Of a stretch of DNA of 10,270 bases, positions 1 through 6,965 are shown piece by piece (within the stretch, counting starts at the first letter, position 1; each line of letters opens with the position of its first letter). Under the pieces are notes generated by a model, which worked only from the letters and a program-made list of their open reading frames with translations, ran no database searches and was not told the DNA's origin. The translations under genes were made by a program, and so were the position numbers. Source of the DNA: an uncultured Actinomycetes bacterium (GTDB lineage: Bacteria; Actinomycetota; Actinomycetes; Nanopelagicales; Nanopelagicaceae); contig CAIMNT010000185.1 of NCBI GenBank assembly GCA_903842855.1, positions 1 to 10,270 of the forward strand, written 5' to 3'.

Positions 1-24
1 CTTATCAGGCTTCTTGCTGGCCAT
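1..24 (-). CDS. 5' end of an unidentified gene downstream of trpA (partial)
   Basis: An ATG at 24 opens a minus-strand frame reading MASKKPDK before the window ends. A good ribosome-binding site (GGGGAGAG, about 38-31) lies a suitable distance upstream, and I found no in-frame alternative start in the spacer. The lysine-rich start says little. From memory, the gene after trpA in related actinobacteria is lgt or a DsbA/thioredoxin-like protein followed by lgt. The basic start does not look like Lgt, but eight residues cannot decide. The product is unknown. Confidence 0.55.
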
Positions 25-86
25 ATTGTGACTCTCCCCTTGCTTGCCTTGTAATGAACCTAACTCTATTGCAAACCTACTAACTT
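25..86. other. Spacer downstream of trpA
   Basis: This 62-base spacer is the longest intergenic gap in the window. It holds the GGGGAGAG ribosome-binding site for the next gene. I see no GC-rich hairpin followed by a T-run, so no intrinsic terminator is supported and transcription may continue into the next gene. A TTGCAA element (69-74) resembles a -35 box, but no good -10 box follows at the right spacing. Confidence 0.4.
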
Positions 87-884
87 TTAAGCGCGCTTCA
101 ACCCTTTGGATAAATCCGCAGCCAATTCTCGGACTTTGCTGATGCCCTCTTCTGGTGTGGTGCTCTCTTGCAGCAGGCGAATGAAGGCTGAACCTACGAT
201 GACGCCATCTGCATACTGAGCAACTTCATGAGCCTGCTCAGGAGTGGAAACTCCCAGACCAACGGCGATAGGCAGTTGCGTTACCTCACGCAATCGTTCC
301 ACCAAGGTGCGAGCCCCGCTGGAGATCGATGTACGAGTTCCTGTAACTCCCATCAACGACGCGGCATAGACAAAGCCTGAAGTTGCCGAGGTCACTCTCG
401 CCAAGCGGGCATCGGAGGTGCTGGGGGCAACCACGTAGATGCGGTTCGTCTCGTGGCGATCTGCAGCTACGATCCACTCACCTGACTCCTCAATCGTCAG
501 GTCGGGGGTAATCACTCCAGATCCACCATTGCCTTTGAGATCTGAGAGAAATTTATCCACGCCGTATCGCTCAATCGGATTCCAGTACGTCATAACAACG
601 GTGGGAGCTATTTGCGAAATCGCGGCTAAGGTAGTCATCACCTCTGCTGCACCAGTTCCATTGCGCAAGGAGGTATCGGCAGCGGCTTGAATAACTGGGC
701 CATCCATAACTGGATCGCTATATGGATAACCGATCTCAACTGCATCAACTCCACCTTCGACCATGGCAGTCAAAGCATCGATACATCCTTGTTGCGAAGG
801 AAATCCAGCAGGTAGGTAGCCGATCAAAGCTGCGCGCTTCTCGGAACGAACCTTTATAAAGAGTTGATCTAACGGAGTGCTCAT
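87..884 (-). CDS. trpA: Tryptophan synthase alpha subunit
   Basis: TrpA (265 aa) cleaves indole-3-glycerol phosphate to glyceraldehyde-3-phosphate and indole, which is channelled to TrpB in the cytoplasmic alpha2-beta2 complex. The length is normal for this TIM-barrel family. The expected catalytic acids are visible: Glu50 in VDAVEIGYPYSDP and Asp61 in the following MDGP, matching E. coli Glu49 and Asp60. Later parts of the fold include AASLMGVTGTR (loop 6) and the phosphate-binding GLGVSTPEQA and IVGSAF segments. The ATG at 884 shares its A with the trpB stop (TAATG), and no Shine-Dalgarno sequence is visible, so translation probably depends on ribosomes finishing trpB. It is the last recognised gene of the cluster and ends with TAA at 89-87. 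Confidence 0.97.
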   Translation of the reverse strand: MSTPLDQLFIKVRSEKRAALIGYLPAGFPSQQGCIDALTAMVEGGVDAVEIGYPYSDPVMDGPVIQAAADTSLRNGTGAAEVMTTLAAISQIAPTVVMTYWNPIERYGVDKFLSDLKGNGGSGVITPDLTIEESGEWIVAADRHETNRIYVVAPSTSDARLARVTSATSGFVYAASLMGVTGTRTSISSGARTLVERLREVTQLPIAVGLGVSTPEQAHEVAQYADGVIVGSAFIRLLQESTTPEEGISKVRELAADLSKGLKRA

Positions 885-2083
885 TACAACGGAATACCAA
901 AATACTCTGCTGCAGTCTGAACATCTTTATCGCCCCGTCCAGAGAGATTTACAAGGAGTACTGCATCTGGACCGAGCTCTTTACCGATTTGAATCGCTCC
1001 TGCAAGAGCGTGGGCACTTTCAATCGCAGGAATGATTCCCTCGGTTTTGCAGAGAAGTGCGAATGCCTCCATCGCTTGCGAATCTGTGATCGCACGATAT
1101 TCGGCACGACCGATGTCGTTGAGGTAGGCATGTTCGGGTCCTACACCTGGGTAGTCCAGGCCAGCAGAGATTGAATGCGATTCGACGGTCTGACCATTTT
1201 TATCTTGCAATACATATGACCGTGTTCCATGCAGGACTCCCGGTGAACCTCCAGTGATGGTGGCTGCGTGCAGACCAGTTTCAACTCCAGAACCTCCCGC
1301 TTCTAATCCAACGAGTCGAACACCGGCGTCGTCTATAAATGGGTGGAAGATTCCAATGGCATTTGAGCCACCGCCAACACAGGCGAGTATTACATCAGGC
1401 AAGCGACCTAGAAGATCTAAGGATTGCTGACGCGCTTCAATGCCAATGATCCGATGGAAATCTCGAACCATCGTCGGAAATGGATGGGGTCCAGCCACGG
1501 TCCCCAATAGATTATGCGTCGTCTCGACATTGGTTACCCAGTCGCGCATCGCTTCATTGATGGCATCTTTTAATGTCTTGCTCCCTTGGGTAACGGGAAT
1601 TACCTCAGCTCCGAGAAGTTTCATCCGAGCGACGTTGAGCGATTGGCGTTTTGTATCTTCCTCGCCCATGTAAACGACACATTCCAGGCCCATTAAGGCC
1701 GCGGCGGTGGCTGAAGCGACGCCATGTTGACCCGCTCCGGTCTCGGCGATGATCCTCTTCTTGCCCATACGCTTGGTTAAAAGCGCTTGTCCCAAAACAT
1801 TGTTGATCTTGTGGCTTCCTGTATGGTTCAAATCTTCACGCTTGAGCAGGATTCTTGCTCCTCCAGCATGCTGGGCGAAACGTGGAACCTCGGTGATGAT
1901 GCTGGGCCGGCCGGTATAAGTTCGGTGCAGCTCGGCTAACTCTGCCTGAAAACCTGGGTCTTTAAGTGCAACCTCGTGTGCAAGCGCCAACTCATCTAGC
2001 GCAGCGATGAGGGCTTCGGGGACAAACCTGCCGCCATACGGTCCAAAGTGACCGATGATCTCCGACTCGACGACGTTGCCCAT
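884..2083 (-). CDS. trpB: Tryptophan synthase beta subunit
   Basis: TrpB (399 aa) condenses indole with L-serine to form tryptophan, using pyridoxal phosphate. The PLP lysine is Lys92 in HTGSHKINN. The carboxylate loop AETGAGQHG contains Glu114, the usual catalytic acid. The glycine-rich phosphate cup CVGGGSNAIG spans about 235-244, and Ser381 in NLSGRGDKD should contact the PLP pyridine nitrogen. Length and N-terminus (GHFGPYGGRFVPE) are those of the standard TrpB1 that pairs with TrpA, not the stand-alone TrpB2. The ATG at 2083 follows the trpC stop after 20 bases. No clear Shine-Dalgarno sequence precedes it, but TACGGT (2095-2090) sits exactly six bases upstream, a weak leaderless-promoter-like arrangement. 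Confidence 0.98.
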   Translation of the reverse strand: MGNVVESEIIGHFGPYGGRFVPEALIAALDELALAHEVALKDPGFQAELAELHRTYTGRPSIITEVPRFAQHAGGARILLKREDLNHTGSHKINNVLGQALLTKRMGKKRIIAETGAGQHGVASATAAALMGLECVVYMGEEDTKRQSLNVARMKLLGAEVIPVTQGSKTLKDAINEAMRDWVTNVETTHNLLGTVAGPHPFPTMVRDFHRIIGIEARQQSLDLLGRLPDVILACVGGGSNAIGIFHPFIDDAGVRLVGLEAGGSGVETGLHAATITGGSPGVLHGTRSYVLQDKNGQTVESHSISAGLDYPGVGPEHAYLNDIGRAEYRAITDSQAMEAFALLCKTEGIIPAIESAHALAGAIQIGKELGPDAVLLVNLSGRGDKDVQTAAEYFGIPL

Positions 2084-2103
2084 ATCCGAACCGTACCAGC
2101 AGG

Positions 2104-2877
2104 CTATCGACCGAGCAGGGTGTTAATTGCCATAGCAGGGTCTCCAGCGCGCACCAAAGTTTCACCTACGAGAATTGCCTTTGCGCCGTAACTCTCGGCC
2201 GCAGCGACTTGTTCTCGTGAAGCTATGCCTGACTCCGCTACCTTAATCCGATCCCCTGGAATCATCGGTAGCAATCGGGTAAAGGCGCCTTCATTAATTT
2301 CTAGGGTCTTAAGGTTTCGAGCATTTACTCCAATGATCTGCGCTCCAACTGCCACTGCTCGTTCGAGTTCTTCTTCGTCATGCACCTCAACCAGGATGCT
2401 CATCCCAACCTCTTGTGCCAATTGATGAAAATCTTTTAACTGTGAATCAGAGAGTGCCGCGACAATCAAGAGCATCAAGTCAGCTCCCAAAGCTCGCGAC
2501 TCTAAAACTTGATACTCTGTAACGATAAAGTCTTTACGCAAAACCGGAATTAAGACGCTACTGCGGACCGCGAGTAAATCTGAAGTGCTGCCTCCAAAAC
2601 GTCTTCCCTCGGTCAAGACGCTAATGACCGCTGCTCCCGCTCTCTCGTACTCAGCGGCGAGTGCGGCAGGATCGCTAATGGTTGCCAGCGCTCCTTTGCT
2701 TGGAGAGGATCGTTTCACTTCAGCAATTATCTGCATGCCAGACTTTGCGAGTGCTGCATGTGCGTCTCGTGCGGCAGGTGCCGCCACCACTTCGCTGCGC
2801 AATTGTTCGAGTGGAATCTTTCGTGCGTCGAGATCCTCCAACACACCTGCAACTATTGAATCGAGAACCGTGCTCAC
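2104..2877 (-). CDS. trpC: Indole-3-glycerol phosphate synthase
   Basis: TrpC (257 aa) closes the ring of CdRP to give indole-3-glycerol phosphate with loss of CO2 and water. It is the single-domain enzyme, without the fused TrpF domain of E. coli, consistent with PriA supplying the isomerase. Family motifs are intact: AEVKRSSPSKG with Glu53 and Lys55, VLRKDF with Lys115, LVEVHDEEEL with Glu164, GVNARNL with Asn185 and Arg187, and VAESGI with Glu215 and Ser216. The GTG start at 2877 overlaps the stop of the upstream small membrane gene by four bases (GTGA). A purine-rich ribosome-binding site, GGGAGAGGA, sits about nine bases upstream inside that gene, and this supports the GTG start. Confidence 0.97.
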   Translation of the reverse strand: MSTVLDSIVAGVLEDLDARKIPLEQLRSEVVAAPAARDAHAALAKSGMQIIAEVKRSSPSKGALATISDPAALAAEYERAGAAVISVLTEGRRFGGSTSDLLAVRSSVLIPVLRKDFIVTEYQVLESRALGADLMLLIVAALSDSQLKDFHQLAQEVGMSILVEVHDEEELERAVAVGAQIIGVNARNLKTLEINEGAFTRLLPMIPGDRIKVAESGIASREQVAAAESYGAKAILVGETLVRAGDPAMAINTLLGR

Positions 2878-3029
2878 AGAGTTGGGTCCTCTCCCTCATT
2901 CAATGAGTTCCACGGAGTCTTGGCGCGCGGTTCGTATCGCTGGGAGAGCCCGCGCTTGATCAGACGAATTGACAGATATAGAAAGATAGCGAGTAAGAGA
3001 ACGACGACAGCTAATTTAATAATTAACAC
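2874..3029 (-). CDS. 51-residue single-pass membrane protein between trpE and trpC
   Basis: A GTG at 3029 directly abuts the trpE TAG stop and opens a 51-codon frame ending in TGA at 2876-2874, overlapping the trpC GTG by four bases. The start LIIKLAVVVLLLAIFLYLSI is one hydrophobic helix (about residues 6-21). It is followed by a basic patch (Arg22, Lys25, Arg26) and a polar tail ending PWNSLNEGEDPTL. The positive-inside rule predicts the tail in the cytoplasm. Position and tail (RGLSQRYE, then W..L.EGEDPT) resemble what I recall of the C-terminus of the tryptophan-associated membrane family TIGR02234/PF09534 (M. tuberculosis Rv1610 position), which is far longer. My reading is that this is a reduced version keeping the last helix and tail. 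Its function is unknown; a regulatory or anchoring role for Trp enzymes is only speculation. The tight coupling makes a real gene likely. Confidence 0.7.
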   Translation of the reverse strand: MLIIKLAVVVLLLAIFLYLSIRLIKRGLSQRYEPRAKTPWNSLNEGEDPTL

Positions 3030-4529
3030 CTAAAGAGCCCGCATTTCGTTTGCGGTAGCAATCGCACCGAGAACTGCGGCGGCTTTGTTTTCGCATTCTT
3101 GATCCTCAGTAAGCGGAACCGAATCAGCGACGATTCCTGCACCGGCTTGAACATATGCCTTACCGTCCTTAATAACAGCGGTACGAATTGCAATGCAGGC
3201 ATCTATATTTCCGCGAAAATCCAAGTAGCCGATCGTTCCCGCATAGATACCTCGACGAGTTGGCTCGTTTTCCTCGATGATCTGCATAGCGCGCGGCTTT
3301 GGCGCTCCCGAGAGGGTGCCCGCAGGAAAGACCGCTAACAGGGCATCGACCGCGTTAGAACCCTCTGCCAAAGTGCCTGTGACGGTGGAGACAATGTGCA
3401 TCACGTGTGAAAAGCGCTCTACCTGCATGAATTCAACTACTTCAACGCTACCTGGTGCACATACGCGCCCCAGATCATTGCGACCCAAATCAACGAGCAT
3501 CAAATGCTCGGCGCGTTCTTTCGGATCGGCCAACAACTCTTCGCCATTTTTCTGATCGATCTCTGGATCGGCTGATCGAGGTCTAGTTCCCGCAATGGGG
3601 TGGAGCATTACATCGTTGCCTTGAATTTTGACCAACGCCTCTGGACTAGAACCAACAACGGAGAGACCATCTGCAAAACGAAAGAGGTACATATAGGGAC
3701 TTGGATTTGATGCGCGTAAGGCACGATAAATATCGAAGGGATCAGCCTTAGCATCCATTACAAAACGTTGCGAGAGTACTACTTGGAATGCCTCGCCAGC
3801 TCTGATCTCCTCCTTGAGAACTTCGACTTTCTGTTGGTACTCATCTGTACTCATATCTCGCTGATAGTCAGCTTTCTTATGAAGCAATGGGAAATTAATT
3901 GCACCAGTGTGAGGAGCTTTCAACAGAGTTTCAAGAGTATCTAACCGCGCCACTGCGTTATGGAAAGCATCATCCACTCTCTCCGAGCTTCCATCCCAAT
4001 TTATCGCATTAGCAATGAGAGTAAGCGTTCCGTCGTAGTGATCGAAGACTGCTAGGTCAGATGTCAACATAAAAGCGATTTCAGGAAGATCAATATCCTT
4101 CTTAGCCAACGAAGGAATCTTCTCTAAGCGGCGCACGATCTCGTAGCTGGCATACCCCACTAGACCTCCAGTGAGTGGCGGAAGGTGCGCCAGATGTGGT
4201 GAACGCAAATGCTTGGATGTAATACGAAGCGCTTCTAATGGATCAATCCCAGATGGAGCACCTGATGGCGCGGTTCCGAGCCAGTGCGCTTTTCCATCCA
4301 CCTCAGTGAGGGTGGCTGCGCTGGAGATACCAATGAATGAGTACCGCGACCAGACTCCCCCGTGTTCTGCAGATTCCAGGAGAAAGGTTCCTTCGCGATC
4401 TTGTGCCAATTTTTTATAGAGTGACAAGGGGGTTTGGCTATCGGCTAAATAGCGTCTGGATACCGGAATCACATTGAAATCGACGGCGAGCGCGCGAAAT
4501 TCATCCAGATTCATCTGGGGTCTGCTCAC
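3030..4529 (-). CDS. trpE: Anthranilate synthase component I
   Basis: TrpE (499 aa) makes anthranilate from chorismate. It uses ammonia delivered by a glutamine amidotransferase (TrpG), which is not encoded here. The N-terminal domain has the LLES motif (residues 50-53) that forms part of the tryptophan feedback site in characterised TrpE proteins, so allosteric inhibition is likely retained. The chorismate-binding domain shows PIAGTRPRS (311-319), EHLMLVDLGRNDLGRVC (341-357), His378 in HVMHIVS, PAGTLSGAPKPRAM (402-415) and GIYAGTIGY (427-435), with the metal-binding QECENKAAA near 477-485. The chosen GTG start at 4529 overlaps the hisI stop by four bases (GTGA). An in-frame ATG at 4514 would remove only five residues, and neither has a clear Shine-Dalgarno sequence. 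This is the junction between the his and trp halves. Confidence 0.97.
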   Translation of the reverse strand: MSRPQMNLDEFRALAVDFNVIPVSRRYLADSQTPLSLYKKLAQDREGTFLLESAEHGGVWSRYSFIGISSAATLTEVDGKAHWLGTAPSGAPSGIDPLEALRITSKHLRSPHLAHLPPLTGGLVGYASYEIVRRLEKIPSLAKKDIDLPEIAFMLTSDLAVFDHYDGTLTLIANAINWDGSSERVDDAFHNAVARLDTLETLLKAPHTGAINFPLLHKKADYQRDMSTDEYQQKVEVLKEEIRAGEAFQVVLSQRFVMDAKADPFDIYRALRASNPSPYMYLFRFADGLSVVGSSPEALVKIQGNDVMLHPIAGTRPRSADPEIDQKNGEELLADPKERAEHLMLVDLGRNDLGRVCAPGSVEVVEFMQVERFSHVMHIVSTVTGTLAEGSNAVDALLAVFPAGTLSGAPKPRAMQIIEENEPTRRGIYAGTIGYLDFRGNIDACIAIRTAVIKDGKAYVQAGAGIVADSVPLTEDQECENKAAAVLGAIATANEMRAL

Positions 4530-4861
4530 TGCGCGGGGGCGATTTCTCGATAGAAACAGGTGCGTTCTCCGGTATGGCAGGCGGCACCGACTTGTTCAAC
4601 CTGCAAGAGAAGTGCATCCCCATCGCAGTCGTATCGGGCGCTGATGAGCTCTTGGGTGTGACCCGAACTCTCGCCCTTGGTCCACAGTTGATTGCGACTT
4701 CGACTCCAGTAGGTGACCTTCTTAGTGTGAAGAGTCTTTGAAAGCGCCTCTTCATTCATCCACGCCATCATCAACACTTCGCCGCTATGAACATCTTGGG
4801 CAATTGCCGCGATAAGGGTGCCTTCAGCTAGGCGAGCAGCAACTTCTGCAGGGATCTCCAC
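4526..4861 (-). CDS. hisI: Phosphoribosyl-AMP cyclohydrolase
   Basis: HisI (111 aa) opens the adenine ring of phosphoribosyl-AMP to give ProFAR, the third step of histidine synthesis. It is the stand-alone cyclohydrolase. The HisE pyrophosphohydrolase domain fused to it in enterobacteria is absent, so HisE must be encoded elsewhere. The zinc cysteines are Cys79, Cys95 and Cys102 (YDCDGDALL and ACHTGERTCFY). The acidic residues Asp78, Asp80 and Asp82 are those expected to bind magnesium. The core motif SRSRNQLWTKGESSGH is complete. The start is GTG at 4861, 24 bases after the hisF stop. No well-spaced Shine-Dalgarno sequence is seen: the nearest AAGG is 12 bases away. AGAATACG lies three bases before the GTG, as it does before hisD. 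The stop overlaps the trpE start. Confidence 0.96.
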   Translation of the reverse strand: MEIPAEVAARLAEGTLIAAIAQDVHSGEVLMMAWMNEEALSKTLHTKKVTYWSRSRNQLWTKGESSGHTQELISARYDCDGDALLLQVEQVGAACHTGERTCFYREIAPAQ

Positions 4862-4885
4862 CCCCGTATTCTGCCTTACCGCCTT

Positions 4886-5647
4886 CTAGCGCCGTACCGC
4901 ATATCCGTGACGCGCCAAATCCGCTTTGACCTCTCCAATGGTGAAGGTTTGGAAGTGAAAAACGCTGGCAGCGAGGAGCGCATCCGCCCCGGCTGCTAAA
5001 GCGTCAGAGAAATCTTCAAGCTTGCCAGCACCGCCACTTGCGATGAGCGGAACGTGCGTGATCTCTCTTACCCGTTGGATCATCTCGATGTCATAACCTG
5101 CACGCGTTCCATCAGCATCCATTGAATTGAGCAGAATCTCACCCACGCCTCGCTCTGTTGCATCGGCAATCCATGCGAAAGCATCGATCCCAGTTCCCTT
5201 TCGACCGCCGTGCGTAGTTACTTCGAATCCAGATGGGGTCTCTCCGCGCCGTGCATCCACGGATAAGACCAGCACTTGATCTCCGAACCGTTGTGCGATC
5301 TCATTGATGAGAACGGGGCGAGCGATCGCGGCAGTGTTTACACCGACCTTGTCGGCACCGGCCCGCAGCAGCCGATCAACATCGCCGACCTCACGAATCC
5401 CGCCACCTACCGTTAATGGGATAAAGACTTGTTCAGCCGTGCGAGCCACCATCTCAAGTGTGGTTGACCGCTCTTCCACGGAGGCGGAGATATCGAGAAA
5501 GGTCAATTCATCTGCGCCAGCATCGCCATATATCTTGGCGAGTTCTACAGGATCTCCAGCATCGACCAGATTTTGAAAATTTACACCCTTGACCACGCGG
5601 CCAGCAGCCACATCGAGACACGGGATGACGCGTTTTGCCAGCGTCAT
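4886..5647 (-). CDS. hisF: Imidazole glycerol phosphate synthase, cyclase subunit
   Basis: HisF (253 aa) uses ammonia from HisH to convert PRFAR into imidazole glycerol phosphate and AICAR, the branch to purine synthesis. It is a normal-length beta-alpha barrel. The two catalytic aspartates are present: Asp12 in RVIPCLDV and Asp131 in LSVDARRG. The phosphate-binding segments TVGGGIR (79-85), NSMDADGT (174-181) and IASGGAG are intact, showing the half-barrel duplication shared with HisA. The ATG at 5647 overlaps the priA stop by four bases (ATGA). A GGAGG ribosome-binding site lies about ten bases upstream, within priA. M. tuberculosis has an inositol-monophosphatase-like gene (impA) next to hisF; here there is none. 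Confidence 0.98.
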   Translation of the reverse strand: MTLAKRVIPCLDVAAGRVVKGVNFQNLVDAGDPVELAKIYGDAGADELTFLDISASVEERSTTLEMVARTAEQVFIPLTVGGGIREVGDVDRLLRAGADKVGVNTAAIARPVLINEIAQRFGDQVLVLSVDARRGETPSGFEVTTHGGRKGTGIDAFAWIADATERGVGEILLNSMDADGTRAGYDIEMIQRVREITHVPLIASGGAGKLEDFSDALAAGADALLAASVFHFQTFTIGEVKADLARHGYAVRR

Positions 5648-6372
5648 CGACCCGCAACCTCCAGCGCTTGCGGCAGGGTGAATGCACCTGCGTACAAGGC
5701 CTTTCCCACAATCGCTCCCTCGACGCCGATTGAGGTGAGTTTGCGGATTGCAATTAAATCTTCCAAGCTAGAGACGCCTCCACTAGCAACTACCGGCTTC
5801 TGCGTCGCGGCACAGACCTCACGGAGCAACTCTAAATTTGGACCCTTGAGCGTTCCATCTTTGGCGACATCGGTGAGAATATATCTAGCGCATCCATCGC
5901 GATCTAATCGTTCTAGGGTCTCGAATAGGTCACCGCCTTCTTTTGTCCATCCGCGCGCGGCCAAAGTATGGCCGCGAACATCAAGTCCAACTGCAATGCG
6001 ATCGCCGAATTCTGCAATTACCTTTGCGGTCCACTCGGGATTTTCCAACGCCGCAGTTCCCAAGTTGACGCGATTGCATCCAGTAGCAAGCGCGCGACGA
6101 AGTGAATCATCGTCTCGAATCCCACCCGAAAGTTCTACCTTGAGATCAACACTTTTTATAACGCCTTCTAGTAATTGGGCGTTGCTTCCCAAACCAAATG
6201 CGGCATCGAGATCGACGAGGTGAATCCACTCTGCCCCCGCCGCAACAAACTCCGCGGCAACCTCTAACGGATCGCCATACTTACTTGTGGCAGATAGTTC
6301 GCCTTGGACTAACCGCACCGCAAGACCATCTTTCACATCGATAGCCGGCAGTAGTTCCAGTTTTTTCATCAC
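5644..6372 (-). CDS. priA: Bifunctional HisA/TrpF isomerase (PriA)
   Basis: This protein (242 aa) is the HisA-type barrel that, in actinobacteria, isomerises both ProFAR (histidine) and phosphoribosyl anthranilate (tryptophan). The PriA assignment rests on close agreement with actinobacterial PriA. It has catalytic Asp12 (LLPAIDV) and Asp172 (TDVAKDGTL). It also has Arg20, Arg140 and Trp142, corresponding to M. tuberculosis Arg19, Arg143 and Trp145, the residues used to switch between substrates. ELSGGIRDD, GTAALENP and GVEGAIVGKALY are also typical. The product would join the his and trp genes functionally as well as physically. The start is ambiguous by one codon: GTG at 6372 overlaps the hisH stop (GTGA) and is followed at once by ATG at 6369 (TGATG). 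A GGTAGG site suits either. It may also be annotated hisA. Confidence 0.95.
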   Translation of the reverse strand: MMKKLELLPAIDVKDGLAVRLVQGELSATSKYGDPLEVAAEFVAAGAEWIHLVDLDAAFGLGSNAQLLEGVIKSVDLKVELSGGIRDDDSLRRALATGCNRVNLGTAALENPEWTAKVIAEFGDRIAVGLDVRGHTLAARGWTKEGGDLFETLERLDRDGCARYILTDVAKDGTLKGPNLELLREVCAATQKPVVASGGVSSLEDLIAIRKLTSIGVEGAIVGKALYAGAFTLPQALEVAGR

Positions 6373-6965
6373 AAGGTACCTACCCAGTTAGCTATGAGGC
6401 GAGCTCCAACCGCACCGCTCTTCTCTGGATGAAATTGAACCGCGCTCACCGCTCCACGTTCAACCGCCGCGATGAAATTCTCGCCGTAGTTGCACCAACT
6501 ACTGAGCGCACCTGGCACCGCTCTCTTTGCGGCAAATGAATGGACGAAGTAGAAGCGTTCATCCTCAATTCCCTGGAAAAGGATAGATCCGGGATCTGCC
6601 TGAACAGTGTTCCAACCGATGTGAGGAAGGATCGGAGCTTCAATCTGACTTACAACACCAGTAAAAATTCCGAGCCCAGTGCTACCACCTTTTTCGCTAC
6701 CTGAATCAAAGAGAATCTGCATGCCTACGCAGATTCCAAGTACTGGCCTAGCCGATGTGATTCTCTCCTGAATGATTCGATCTCCACCTGCTGCTAACAA
6801 TTGATCCATGCAAGCACCGTAGGCGCCGACTCCAGGTACTACTAGTCCATCACTTGAGCGACAAATTTCTGGATCAGAGGTGACGAGAGTGTCATGTCCA
6901 CTGAGCGCAAAGGCGCGTTGTGCCGATCTTAGATTTCCCGAACCGTAATCCAGTATTGCAATCAA
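6369..6965 (-). CDS. hisH: Imidazole glycerol phosphate synthase, glutaminase subunit
   Basis: HisH (198 aa) hydrolyses glutamine and passes ammonia through the HisF barrel. It is a class I glutamine amidotransferase with the full catalytic triad: nucleophile Cys79 in GICVGMQILF, and His179 and Glu181 in QFHPEKSG. The oxyanion-loop region VVPGVGAYGACM (42-53) and the N-terminal strand IAILDYGSGNLRS are typical. The start is the rare TTG at 6965, whose last bases overlap the hisB stop (TTGA). It is the only start that keeps the conserved first strand intact, and an AAAGGG site lies about six bases upstream. The end overlaps priA, and hisF follows directly, so both halves of the enzyme are close in the same transcript. 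Confidence 0.97.
   Translation of the reverse strand: MIAILDYGSGNLRSAQRAFALSGHDTLVTSDPEICRSSDGLVVPGVGAYGACMDQLLAAGGDRIIQERITSARPVLGICVGMQILFDSGSEKGGSTGLGIFTGVVSQIEAPILPHIGWNTVQADPGSILFQGIEDERFYFVHSFAAKRAVPGALSSWCNYGENFIAAVERGAVSAVQFHPEKSGAVGARLIANWVGTL

Noticed and set aside
25..86. Intrinsic terminator after trpA
   Set aside because: No GC-rich inverted repeat followed by a T-run was found on the minus strand.
2585..2959. Plus-strand frame of 124 codons across the trpC start and the small membrane gene
   Set aside because: It is Ser/Ala/Arg-rich, lies antisense to trpC, has no ribosome-binding site, and is explained as a shadow.
5573..6223. Long plus-strand frame (216 codons) opposite priA
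   Set aside because: It lies antisense to a gene with full PriA motifs, has a Ser/Arg/Pro-rich low-information composition, and matches no family I recognise. It is a shadow frame.
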